The notes under the pieces were generated by a model. It searched no databases. It had not been told where the DNA came from and saw nothing but the letters and a program-made list of their open reading frames with translations. A DNA stretch of 47,465 nucleotides from Nitrososphaeria archaeon (lineage in GTDB: Archaea > Thermoproteota > Nitrososphaeria > Nitrososphaerales > JACAEJ01): NCBI GenBank assembly GCA_029775875.1, contig JARVKD010000006.1, forward strand, positions 1-47,465, given 5' to 3'. Of the stretch, positions 1-8,333 are shown piece by piece. Made by a program: the position numbers and the translations under genes. The number at the start of each line of letters is the position of its first letter. The stretch's first letter is position 1.

Positions 1-2145
1 CTTTTAAGAGATTAAAGCACCTTTCAAGGAATAACTTATAGTAGTTGTAGTTACCTCTTTGATACTGATAGGCAAGATCATAATATTTGCTATAGATATC
101 TTTAATTTCTTTCTCTTTGATTAATTGCTTTATCCTGCCATATGGAGGATTACCGATAATCACATCAAAGCCAGAGCTTTTAGGTGCTAAAGGTTCTCCA
201 TTGTCATCAAAGTAAGCAAACCAGAATTCCAAGCACCAATGGAAAGGCTTCGTTAAATCAAATAATTTGGTGAGATCTATGGTCTTTTTACCTGTCTTCT
301 TGTCTATAAGTGATTTATTATCTAGGAGCTTGTCAAAATCGGATTAGTAGGATCATCAAGATATTCATGCCTAAGCTTAGAGAGTTCAGAAAGTTCCTTC
401 TTGTAACTACTAGCTAAGTAATTAATCATGTCTTCAAATTGTAGTCCTACAAGTGAGTCTCCATTCCCAAAATTCATTTGCAAGTCTGGCAAGATATGCT
501 CAACTTTGCTTGGTAGCCTATCGAATCTAAATTCTGAAGGAGCAAGTTTTATTGCCTCAAGCCAGATATTCACTTTAGCAACTTCTAATGCCCTTCTATC
601 TAGATCATTACCATGAATATGCCTTAGTATTAGCCGCGATATTAATTCTCTACCCTCTTTAGGTCCTCTTACACTCTTAATTTCATTAATTCTGTCTAAC
701 CTATCTTGGACTTTTCGTGTAAGTTCTGACAATGAAGAATATTTATAATACTTATTCTCAAACTCCTCAATTATCTTATTTAACTCATCATATTTGCCTT
801 TAATCTTCCTTAACGCTTTGATCAAAAAGGATGCAGAGCCACAAGCAGGGTCTAAAACCCTAATAGTTGTAAACTTCTTTACCAATTCTAAAGCTTTATC
901 AAAATCTTCAGATTCTAAACTCATTCTTATCTCTTTTAATAATTCATCATAAAGCCTACCAACCGTATTCTCAACTATGTATTCAGTGATGTATTTTGGA
1001 GTATAATATGCTCCTTGCTCCTTTCTCTGCTCAGCCAAAAAGCTCTCGTATGCCTTGCCTAATACATCTTCATCTATGAGCCTGAAGTTATACTGTGTTA
1101 CCCCTTTAAACCCTATTTCAAGATAAGTTAAACCCAAAACCATCCTAAAGTTATCATAAAGTTTCTCTATGTTCTTAGACTCTTTCTTTACATAATCTAA
1201 TAAATTATCCTTAAATAATTCAGTATCATAATATTTGTAGAAGAACTTATTGAGATAGTTTAAGAATTCCTCTAAAACTATTAGCTTACTCTTACTTACC
1301 CAGTCTTGCTCAAAGTTAGTCCACTTTTTCTGAATCCATTTGAATTCAATTACTCCATAGTCATCAAGAGTCTGAATGAATATGAATTTGTTAATTAAAC
1401 CGATTATTAGCTCAAGCTTTCTTTTATCATCTACATCAAATTCAACTTCAGATAGTTTCTTGACCCATTCCTTTAGGCTCTCTAGGAATTTCTTATCTAA
1501 CTCGTATCTTTCTGATTGATCTGCTTTTCTATCCGCATAACCTTTTAAATTTCCAATCGCCTCATAGTCTTTGATTAACTCGATCAAAGCAGTCGAATGA
1601 AAAGGCTTAGGATCAGCAGGATTAAGGCTCCTGCTGAAGAATACCCATTCCTTTAAGTTTGTTAGGGTTACATACTCTCCCTTTGTAATGTATTTCTTTA
1701 TCTGATCTTTATGAGCTTCCCAACTTAAATGCTGTTGCTTTAGCTTCTTTACTATATTTCTACCAGCTTTATCCCTCTCTTTTATTGAATCGAAGAGGGA
1801 CTTTAACTCAAGGATTATTATATGCCCAGATTGGTCTTTAATTAAATAATCAACGAATCCATCTTCAGTTACCTCTGGAGGAGCAATAGCATAGCCATAA
1901 AGATACTTTCCCAAGACAGAATCGCCAGCGAACAATGCTTCTCTTAACGCGGCTTCAGGTTTTGAGCCCATGAATAGATTATTCAAATAGCTTTTTACTT
2001 CATCAGACCCTAACCTATTGATTATTTCATTAAGATTCGTTGCGTCTATCTCATCCAGAGAAAAAAGAACAGTCAAATCCTCAACTATTCTATTGAGCTT
2101 ATCCTTTTCTTTGGCATTTAAACTAGTATTAACGGACAATTCCAA
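1..2145 (-). pseudogene. Type IIG (Eco57I-like) restriction-modification enzyme, frameshifted and cut by the window edge
   Basis: Single-chain endonuclease plus N6-adenine methyltransferase. The N-terminal part shows a PD-(D/E)xK-like nuclease pattern (D99, then E113-x-K115 after a strand) followed by a long helical region. SAM motif I is DPACGSASFL near residue 430, with Ala where most relatives have Gly. The first frame stops at 322. The other frame, readable from about 337 down to base 1, continues without a break and carries catalytic motif IV (IIGNPPYGRI, about 138-160), so one gene has been split by a one-base change in an A4 run (T4 on the coding strand) at 335-338. A missing T would restore the frame. 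The start is TTG at 2145, with an in-frame stop two codons upstream. The C-terminal specificity half lies outside the window. Sequencing error and true decay cannot be told apart here. Confidence 0.85.
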
Positions 2146-2189
2146 TATTTATTAATCATCTTATTAATTAAATTAGCGTAAGATTATAA

Positions 2190-2223
2190 TTTTCATACAA
2201 GAATCTTTGAATTCTAGCATTCA
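2190..2223. repeat. 34-bp perfect direct repeat, copy A
   Basis: This copy is identical base for base to 2806-2839; the flanking bases differ. It lies just upstream of the restriction-modification gene and covers the last codons of the 42-aa ORF. Read on the minus strand in one frame both copies encode NARIQRFLYE, so the repeat may be the conserved end of a small duplicated gene. Confidence 0.9.
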
Positions 2224-2342
2224 GAAAGCTTTTTCAAAAGTTCATCATCCTCTTCTATTATCTTCTGCATTATGCTCTCAAATTTATCATGCTCTATGAT
2301 CTTCTTTTCTATGATCTGGACTTTTCTGGACATGGTCATCAT
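2214..2342 (-). CDS. Small helical protein (42 aa) overlapping the doc stop codon; possible antitoxin
   Basis: The ATG shares one base with the TAA of the upstream doc gene (TAATG), the layout of translational coupling. The product is short, charged and probably all-helical (MMTMSRKVQIIEKKIIEHDK at the N-terminus, then a Glu/Asp/Lys-rich helix). I recognise no family. Its position directly behind a Doc toxin suggests the cognate neutralising partner, although in classical phd-doc the antitoxin comes first. The end of the ORF lies inside repeat A. In the next frame the repeat encodes NARIQRFLYE followed by a natural stop, so the present C-terminus may itself result from a frameshift. Confidence 0.45.
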   Translation of the reverse strand: MMTMSRKVQIIEKKIIEHDKFESIMQKIIEEDDELLKKLSEC

Positions 2343-2743
2343 TAATAATGATTTATTGGAATTAAACGTTTCTGTATCCAAGATTCGATATTGTTCATGG
2401 ATAGTTTTCCTGAAGATATTTCTAAAACGAATTCAAAGGCTTCTTGAACTCCACTTTTCAATCGGTAGCCATTAGCTTCAAGGAAGATCCTTGTGAGCTC
2501 GAAAGCCGTCCTCTTATTTCCATTCAAGAAAGGGTGCATTTGAATTATGTTGTATAGAAGAAAGACAGCCTTTTTTATCAGAGCTTCTCTTCTTGGTAGG
2601 CGCTCTCCAATATCCTTAACAGCGTCGAGTATGTAATCCAAATTCGATCGATTTAGATATCCTGACTCTCCGCCAGTCTTTCTGATGATCTCCCTGTAAA
2701 GCTTGTCAACTTGGTCAAGGGATGGATATTCGATACTGTTCAA
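2342..2743 (-). CDS. doc: Doc-type toxin of the Fic fold
   Basis: Doc proteins are Fic-fold kinases that in bacteria inactivate EF-Tu by phosphorylation. The diagnostic motif HPFLNGNKRTAF sits at residues 70-81; Lys in place of Gly after the Asn marks Doc rather than AMPylating Fic. At 133 aa the length is normal for Doc. The start is TTG at 2743 (MNSIEYPSLDQV), supported by a GAGG ribosome site about nine bases upstream. There is no ATG in this frame upstream before a stop. It lies between two 34-bp direct repeats, with a coupled 42-aa ORF behind it. The natural target in an archaeon would be expected to be EF-1alpha (inference). Confidence 0.88.
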   Translation of the reverse strand: MNSIEYPSLDQVDKLYREIIRKTGGESGYLNRSNLDYILDAVKDIGERLPRREALIKKAVFLLYNIIQMHPFLNGNKRTAFELTRIFLEANGYRLKSGVQEAFEFVLEISSGKLSMNNIESWIQKRLIPINHY

Positions 2744-2876
2744 AAGATTTTTCCTCTGAAGGATAGGCTTTGCATCTTCTTCTATTTAGGTTTATAGAAA
2801 GCAATTTTTCATACAAGAATCTTTGAATTCTAGCATTCACTTCATGAGCAATTTCCAATATAAATTTTCTGATCAT
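2715..2876 (-). CDS. Short ORF (53 aa) coupled to the zinc-ribbon gene; possible remnant of a toxin partner
   Basis: The ATG overlaps the TGA of the zinc-ribbon gene by four bases (ATGA). The peptide begins MIRKFILEIAHEVNARIQRF and contains the product of repeat B (NARIQRFLYEK). After that it turns Arg/Lys-rich and runs 29 bases into doc in another frame, so its second half is probably not original. It resembles a decayed copy of the small helical ORF behind doc. Real expression is uncertain. Confidence 0.3.
   Translation of the reverse strand: MIRKFILEIAHEVNARIQRFLYEKLLSINLNRRRCKAYPSEEKSFEQYRISIP
2806..2839. repeat. 34-bp perfect direct repeat, copy B
   Basis: This is the second copy of the element at 2190-2223, in the same orientation, with 582 bases between the copies. 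The interval holds doc and most of its small partner ORF. No terminal inverted repeats or transposase accompany it. Confidence 0.9.
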
Positions 2877-3052
2877 GGACCTATGAAGGCACAATTAATG
2901 CACTTATAATCTCTTGAGAATTTTCTGCATCTCTCACATCTCCATATTAATACTTGTCCACAGTTAAAGCAGTAGAACTTTACAGCTTTCTCTCCTGGCA
3001 TTATAGGTCTATTACATGATGAGCATACTGGTAGGGATGCTTTCTCTGACAT
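2873..3052 (-). CDS. Small archaeal zinc-ribbon protein (HVO_2753-like)
   Basis: The 59-aa protein has four Cys pairs in order: CSSC (residues 10-13), CFNC (28-31), CERC (39-42) and CINC (51-54). It ends in FIGP, the layout of the short two-zinc HVO_2753 family found throughout archaea, often near translation genes. The start is ATG at 3052. The product probably binds two zinc ions and RNA or protein; the exact role is unknown. Its stop overlaps the start of a 53-aa ORF. Confidence 0.85.
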   Translation of the reverse strand: MSEKASLPVCSSCNRPIMPGEKAVKFYCFNCGQVLIWRCERCRKFSRDYKCINCAFIGP

Positions 3053-3088
3053 TTACTAGCATCTAATTGTACTATAATATATCCTTTA

Positions 3089-4036
3089 TCAGAACAAAAG
3101 TTCTTCAACCTTCTTTATGGCTTTCATTCCTCTTACTTCTCTTGGTAACTGCGGAAGAATGGCTAAGCCAGGCTCTTTTTCATATCTCTCTCTTAATATG
3201 TTTAGATAATCCCTTTGCATGCTGGCTCTTTGTCTATGGAAATCACAAACACAAATATCTTCAGTAACAACATAGTTTACAAGTATTTTACTGACATGCA
3301 TGCCAAAGACTTCAAGCTCTTTAAAGACTCTCTCTGTCTGATGAACTCCTAAAGCCTCAGGGATGGTTACTATTATTGCATGAGTTCTCTTATCTCTTAG
3401 CATATTAAGAACCCTCTCAGCCAGTTTCTCCCAAGATGCTATTATATCCAATGGGTCTCTTCTCGCTCTTCCTTTGGTAAGCATCTCCACTGCTTTGCGC
3501 ACCTTTACGTATAGTTTTGCAGCCTCTCCTAAATGCCTGTAGAACTTATCTTGCAATTTGATAAGCGATAAAGTACCTCCTGCAGGGGCTGTATCCCAGA
3601 CTATTACATCATAATCGTTGCTCTCATAGATATCGAGCACGTAACTCAGCGCAAACTCCTCATCTATGCCTGGTGCTCCAGCAACATAGTCTATTATCTC
3701 TTTTCCTACTGGTAAGAACGATGATAAGACTTCATAAACTTCCTGCCCAAACTTCTCTTTCCACCTTTTTACTACAAGATCATAATCTAACTCTATAGCA
3801 TTAAGACTCTTATAGTAATTTATTGGAGTTATGTTCCCTCTAACATTAACTTCTAAGATATCGGATAATGATGGAGTTGGATCGCTGGAGATGAGTAATG
3901 TCTCGAATCCTTTCTTAGCAAAATGAAGAGCTGTAGAAGATGCGCATGTAGTCTTGCCAACTCCACCTTTACCACAGAAAGCCAGTATCCTTGGTTCTTC
4001 AAGGTCAAGGTAACTAAGCCCTTTTACACTCCCCAA
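3089..4036 (-). CDS. ArsA/Get3-family ATPase
   Basis: This is a deviant Walker A P-loop ATPase (GKGGVGKTT, residues 22-30) of the ArsA/Get3 group, which are dimers that either chaperone tail-anchored membrane proteins or drive metalloid efflux. The switch II-type motif DTAPAGGTLSL is present. A Cys pair near residues 262-264 (CVCDFHRQR) sits where Get3 has its zinc-binding CxxC followed by Arg and Gln residues, though the spacing here is CxC. The 315-aa length fits a single-domain Get3-like protein. The start is TTG at 4036. It follows the radical SAM gene by 16 bases on the same strand, so the two are probably co-transcribed. No ArsB or ArsR is adjacent. Confidence 0.85.
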   Translation of the reverse strand: MGSVKGLSYLDLEEPRILAFCGKGGVGKTTCASSTALHFAKKGFETLLISSDPTPSLSDILEVNVRGNITPINYYKSLNAIELDYDLVVKRWKEKFGQEVYEVLSSFLPVGKEIIDYVAGAPGIDEEFALSYVLDIYESNDYDVIVWDTAPAGGTLSLIKLQDKFYRHLGEAAKLYVKVRKAVEMLTKGRARRDPLDIIASWEKLAERVLNMLRDKRTHAIIVTIPEALGVHQTERVFKELEVFGMHVSKILVNYVVTEDICVCDFHRQRASMQRDYLNILRERYEKEPGLAILPQLPREVRGMKAIKKVEELLF

Positions 4037-4052
4037 GAATATTCACCTAAAA

Positions 4053-5717
4053 TTAAGACCATCTTAGTAGCTCATCTTTAGAGCACAATAACCTTTGATT
4101 CGCTTCTTCAATTTGACTTTTTAAGTTTTTTAACTGTTGTGCACGTAACTCAGGCTCGTTGATCTTCATTATCTCATCAATTTTTTGTATTGCCCTACGG
4201 GCTGATTGTATTTGTGACTCCATCTTTTCAGCTGTTTGGGGATCAATAAGATCACACTGAACTTTTACGCGATTTAACAAATACGCAACTTCATAAGTAA
4301 CTTCCACCAATTCATCCCTACTCATCCACACGGTCTGATAATTTAGGAAGTATTTCCAACTAGGACTGTGCATGACCTGTCTATATTCCTCAAGTTCCTT
4401 AAAGAATAGTTCGTATCCATGTTTCTCAGGGTCTTCAAATGCTATGCTTCCTGGGTCTAAAAAGGGGGCTAAAGGAGCTATAAAAACACGCAATCTTCTA
4501 TCTCTCTTATAATTCTTCAACAAGCTATGACAGTATTCTACTGTATTCAATATTGACTTCTTTGTTTGGTAAGGAAGACCCATCATAAAGAAAATATCAA
4601 ATCTTTGGCATTCCAGTTCAAGTGCTTTTGATATATTCTTCTCCAATTCCTTATTCCTATAAGACCTGCCAAAAGCGTAGCGTATAGCCTCATCATGTGA
4701 TTCAGGAGAAATCTCAAAGCTAAATTTAGGAACACTCTTGGCTATCTTCTCCAAGTAATCTTCATTGATTGGTGTAAAAAGCTCCAATATCACTGGGTTG
4801 TCCACTTTCTCTTTCTTCATATTGTTCAAAACAGATTCAGCATAATCTTTACCAGCGATGCGAAGGTCTCCTAGGATGAAAATAGGTCCGTTTGTGTATT
4901 GTTGAATTATCTTCATTCCTTCAACAAGCTTCTCTGGCGTCATGCACGCTAGCGAAGATCTATTGCACAATCTTTTATAAGCGCAATTAGAGCCACCACA
5001 TGTTACACAATTATAGATACAACCTTTACAAGCCAAAACAGAAGTTATTGGATAATCATTCCATTTATGATATGGCAGATGCCCTGATATGTCCCAATAT
5101 TTCAAGGAGGCTTTTACTATACTACCAGCATCTAAGGCGAAATCATCCAAATTATCAGGCACAAAGGTTAATGGATTGATATGTATCTTTTTATTGGCAT
5201 CTCTCCATGTAACATTTGGCACATTCTCTGGACATTTATTCCCTTCTATGCACTGCATCAATTGGAGTAAAAGCGGCTCTGTTGAATCGCCGCGAATAAC
5301 ATAATCAACCTGCGGATAATTTTCGATTATTTTTTCATGAAAATATGTGGAAGACAGTCCTCCTAACAAAATTGGAGTATTTGGATGATGCCTTTTAATT
5401 ATCTTTGCAAGCTCTAAACTACCTTGGGCATGAACAAGCCAATGAAAATCTATTCCAAATGCTTTAGGGTTAAGGCTTTTGATCAAAACCTCAGGGTCAA
5501 ATTTCTGATTTTCCAGCATCTTCGAGGCTAAATTGATAATCCTTACATTGTAACCATGCCTCTCTAAGTATCCTAAGATGCTTACAAAGCCTATGGGATA
5601 CATATCAAAAATAGGAGTGGGTGGAACAACGTCATTTATAGGACCGTATATTACAGATTCTTTTCTAAAATCGTATACACTTGGTGGATGTAGCAACACT
5701 AAATCTGGCTTAACCAT
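4053..5717 (-). CDS. B12-binding/radical SAM protein (Ta0216-like)
   Basis: The N-terminal about 190 residues resemble a cobalamin-binding Rossmann domain (LLHPPSVYDF start; ILLGGLSS in the later strand). A radical SAM core follows with the cluster motif CIYNCVTCGGS preceded by a further Cys, near residues 230-240. The C-terminal about 80 residues are charged and predicted helical. Length (554 aa) and layout match the archaeal Ta0216 family of uncharacterised B12/radical SAM proteins, expected to methylate or rearrange an unknown substrate. The gene starts with ATG and leads the two-gene operon with the Get3-like ATPase. Confidence 0.85.
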   Translation of the reverse strand: MVKPDLVLLHPPSVYDFRKESVIYGPINDVVPPTPIFDMYPIGFVSILGYLERHGYNVRIINLASKMLENQKFDPEVLIKSLNPKAFGIDFHWLVHAQGSLELAKIIKRHHPNTPILLGGLSSTYFHEKIIENYPQVDYVIRGDSTEPLLLQLMQCIEGNKCPENVPNVTWRDANKKIHINPLTFVPDNLDDFALDAGSIVKASLKYWDISGHLPYHKWNDYPITSVLACKGCIYNCVTCGGSNCAYKRLCNRSSLACMTPEKLVEGMKIIQQYTNGPIFILGDLRIAGKDYAESVLNNMKKEKVDNPVILELFTPINEDYLEKIAKSVPKFSFEISPESHDEAIRYAFGRSYRNKELEKNISKALELECQRFDIFFMMGLPYQTKKSILNTVEYCHSLLKNYKRDRRLRVFIAPLAPFLDPGSIAFEDPEKHGYELFFKELEEYRQVMHSPSWKYFLNYQTVWMSRDELVEVTYEVAYLLNRVKVQCDLIDPQTAEKMESQIQSARRAIQKIDEIMKINEPELRAQQLKNLKSQIEEANQRLLCSKDELLRWS

Positions 5718-5816
5718 TCCTGCGATGGTGGTCTAATGTGGTGTTATTAAAATTTTAGCCTTGATAGCATTGATAAATTTCTTCCTAATCTTCTTTTTCA
5801 TAAAATATATTCATGT

Positions 5817-6218
5817 TCAATGTGATGAAAATGAACACTCTGAACTGATGATCACTTCAGAACTTAGCGCTGAAATACTTTCTAATGCATCTAGTGCTTC
5901 TTCTCTTAAATCCTTTATTCCTATGTAAGAATAGGATTTTTCTATTATCCTTCCAAGGATTAGTAGAGGCAATCCTGCAATATCGCTCAATCCTGTCGGC
6001 TCAGGCAAGATTATCAAGCCCATGCCCAGTGCAATTAACTTTATGCCTGGTCTCTTCCTCTTAGTTACTATTTGCACTTCCTTTTTAACTGTATCAGAAT
6101 TTATTCTTGCTGAATTTATAAATGCAGAGTGCTCTCTCAATTCGTTTATGATGATTTTTAGCTCTTCAGCTTTTGGATTCAATCTTAATTGATAATTAAA
6201 AACCTTAAGTCTTAACAT
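5817..6218 (-). CDS. Hypothetical protein with a central membrane hairpin
   Basis: The 133-aa protein has a soluble N-terminal part (about residues 1-55), two apolar stretches separated by a Pro/Gly turn (about 60-95: IKLIALGMGLIIL and GLPLLILGRII), and a helical tail with Ser/Glu. It looks like a small membrane-anchored protein; I recognise no family. It stands alone between the radical SAM gene and a gap of about 280 bases. The stop-free length and archaeal-like composition support a real gene. Confidence 0.6.
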   Translation of the reverse strand: MLRLKVFNYQLRLNPKAEELKIIINELREHSAFINSARINSDTVKKEVQIVTKRKRPGIKLIALGMGLIILPEPTGLSDIAGLPLLILGRIIEKSYSYIGIKDLREEALDALESISALSSEVIISSECSFSSH

Positions 6219-6501
6219 ATGAGATTTAGCTTAATAGACAAAGATGTAAAAAGAATGGAATTACCCATGTATTTTTACAAATTGCCTTAGAATAGACAAC
6301 CTATTCGTTAACTGATTTACGACTGTAAGCACTGTCCCAACTGGATGAGAGGTACGACTGTAGCATGGAAGGTTGAAATATACTACATATGGGGATTCTG
6401 CTCTTATAATGTAAATTGGACTTCTTGGGTAATATTCTTAATGAATGCTTGGATGCTATGGAAAGAAAGAGCGAACAAGGCTATATCGCAAGATTAAATG
6501 G
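6219..6501. other. Gene-poor gap, nothing assigned
   Basis: The gap has no convincing gene, RNA or repeat. A tryptophan-rich frame of about 60 codons is open on the plus strand (about 6324-6502) without a good start or ribosome site. It could be decayed coding sequence. Confidence 0.4.
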
Positions 6502-7665
6502 CTAAGACTTGAACATATCAAACATAACGCCAAGCCCTGACTTTATCAAATCTAAAGCCAAGGACGGACGCTCTTTTATTATAGATAGAATCTGAGATAT
6601 TCCTATAGAGTGGTAGTCAAAATCAGCTTTATTGGATAATTTATCAAGAATATTGGAAGATGACAAGACCTTCACCATTTTGTCTATTCTCCCATTGTCC
6701 ATCCTTTCATAGATCTTTCTCGCTTGGCTCATTATTGTGAATTCTTTTCCAAAGATTCTTCTCCAATTTACTTCATAATTTCTCAAGGCCGATAGATCAT
6801 CATTGATCAAGCTTTCTGAGATCGCCCTTCCAGCCAATACTGCACCCGTTCCTCCCGTGAATATGCCTCCACCGGTTGTAGGCTTTGTCTGGCCTGCTGC
6901 ATCTCCCACATAGAGTATGCTATTGTGAACGAACTTTCTTGATGTTCCCCCTATGAATATAGGAGATGCCACTTTTTTCATGACCTTTGCCTTACGATCT
7001 TGTGCGAATTTATCAAGTTGCTCAAAGGGGTTTATGCTATAGCCTGCAACTCCTAATCTCGCAGTATCATGGTTCAATGGAATCAACCATTTGAAGAATC
7101 CTGGATTGGCTTCATTATCAAGATAGACCTCAACTCTATCCTTTTCAAACCAAGAACCTTGAATATCATATTGAGCTGCCTGCAAAATTCCATGTTTTGG
7201 CTTCAATGATGAAAGCCCTCTTGCATCTACTAGTATTCTAGCTGATCTCTCATACTTTGCAGTCTTTACTTTCACCAATCCATCTTCATTTTCAACACTT
7301 AACACTTTTTGCCCTAAATCTATAAAGGCTCCATTTCTTTCCGCAATTCTTGCCAGCTCTCTATCGAACTCTCTCCTATTCAGCACTATAACCCTTTGAT
7401 TTGTAGCTTCGACTTCAACCTTTGAGCCTAGAGGAGAATGAATCAACGCTCTTTTGATTTCGTTATTCACAATTTTTCTGCTCGGGAATAAGCCCAAGGA
7501 TAATAGAGCTTTAACGCTAATTAGACCAGCACACCTTTCAGGAATGCCTATCTCAAAATCCTCTTCCAGAACATAGACTCTAAGGTTTGAAGATGCTATC
7601 TCTCTAGCAGCTATTAAGCCGCATACTCCTCCCCCAGCCACTATAACGTCAAAGTCTGGCTCCAA
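6502..7665 (-). CDS. Geranylgeranyl reductase family FAD-dependent oxidoreductase
   Basis: Members saturate the double bonds of isoprenoid chains, in archaea mainly the geranylgeranyl chains of ether lipids. The FAD dinucleotide fold is at the N-terminus (DVIVAGGGVCGLIAAREIA, residues 6-24), followed by the family pattern PERCAGLIS around residues 42-50. The substrate-side strand NPGFFKWLIP corresponds to the family NxGYxWxFP motif. The second FAD motif is VGDAAGQTKPTTGGGIFTGG near residues 253-272. At 387 aa it has family length. The start is ATG at 7665. Which chain it reduces cannot be read from sequence. Confidence 0.9.
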   Translation of the reverse strand: MEPDFDVIVAGGGVCGLIAAREIASSNLRVYVLEEDFEIGIPERCAGLISVKALLSLGLFPSRKIVNNEIKRALIHSPLGSKVEVEATNQRVIVLNRREFDRELARIAERNGAFIDLGQKVLSVENEDGLVKVKTAKYERSARILVDARGLSSLKPKHGILQAAQYDIQGSWFEKDRVEVYLDNEANPGFFKWLIPLNHDTARLGVAGYSINPFEQLDKFAQDRKAKVMKKVASPIFIGGTSRKFVHNSILYVGDAAGQTKPTTGGGIFTGGTGAVLAGRAISESLINDDLSALRNYEVNWRRIFGKEFTIMSQARKIYERMDNGRIDKMVKVLSSSNILDKLSNKADFDYHSIGISQILSIIKERPSLALDLIKSGLGVMFDMFKS

Positions 7666-7707
7666 AACAGCCCATGTTTCAATCTACCTTCTTTTTAATA
7701 TAATTGT

Positions 7708-7962
7708 TCAATGCACTAAAGACTCAACAGGAGGTTCAACGACCCTTTCCCCATAGTTTTGGCTCTTCTTCCATTCCTTTTCTAAACATAAAGTCAAGTA
7801 ATAATGCTTGCATTTAAGAAGAGTCATAGTTATCATTCTACTGTAAAAAAGAAGTTGATAGTTGATTTCAACTTTAGCCCCACATCTAACACAATACATA
7901 TTTTCTCTGGGGAATACCACCATATAATCTCCATTCATATTTCTCCACTTTTCCCGCATCAA
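7708..7962 (-). CDS. Small protein with one CxxC pair, unknown
   Basis: The 84-aa frame contains CVRCGAK and, about 28 residues later, a looser KCKHYYLTLC. A single zinc knuckle is possible. It is divergent from the EF-1-beta gene. No family is recognised and the C-terminal part looks poorly constrained, so this may be a chance frame. Confidence 0.35.
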   Translation of the reverse strand: MMREKWRNMNGDYMVVFPRENMYCVRCGAKVEINYQLLFYSRMITMTLLKCKHYYLTLCLEKEWKKSQNYGERVVEPPVESLVH

Positions 7963-8015
7963 TTTATACTCTAATATTTATATTAAGGTAATTAAAAACC
8001 CATTGAAGATTTGAA

Positions 8016-8297
8016 TTGGGAAAAGTGCTAGTTCGATTAAGGATATTGCCTACAGATGCTGAAATAAGCCCTGCCAAGATTTCGGAATCCATTCAAAAGA
8101 GTTTACCATCAAGCATAGAGATAAGAAGAATAGTTGAAGAGCCAATAGCCTTTGGATTGGTTGCATCTATAATAGATTTCATAATAGAAGACAAAGAAGG
8201 CGAGATGGACAGGCTTGAAGAATTAGTACGCTCGTCAGAGTTGGTAAGTGAGATGGAAGTTATAGGATTAAGCAAGTTCTCAACGAGTCTAAAATAA
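8016..8297 (+). CDS. ef1b: Elongation factor 1-beta (aEF1B)
   Basis: Nucleotide exchange factor that reloads EF-1alpha with GTP. The 93-aa archaeal single-domain form begins GKVLVRLRILPTDAE and has the pattern IEEPIAFGL-like (VEEPIAFGLVA) followed by the acidic KEGEMDRLEE helix. The start is TTG at 8016, chosen because homologues begin at this point. It is followed 36 bases later by cdc48 on the same strand, with an AT-rich TATA-like run (8298-8312) between them. Confidence 0.92.
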   Translation: MGKVLVRLRILPTDAEISPAKISESIQKSLPSSIEIRRIVEEPIAFGLVASIIDFIIEDKEGEMDRLEELVRSSELVSEMEVIGLSKFSTSLK

Positions 8298-8333
8298 AAT
8301 ATTTTTAACCATGATTCTTGATCTTATTATCAA

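Noticed and set aside
322-345. Programmed -1 frameshifting in the restriction-modification gene
   Set aside because: There is no canonical slippery heptamer, only a run of four T on the coding strand, and no evident stimulatory stem. A one-base deletion explains it more simply.
6324-6502. Tryptophan-rich plus-strand frame of about 60 codons
   Set aside because: No start codon with a ribosome site, odd composition, and no resemblance to a known family.
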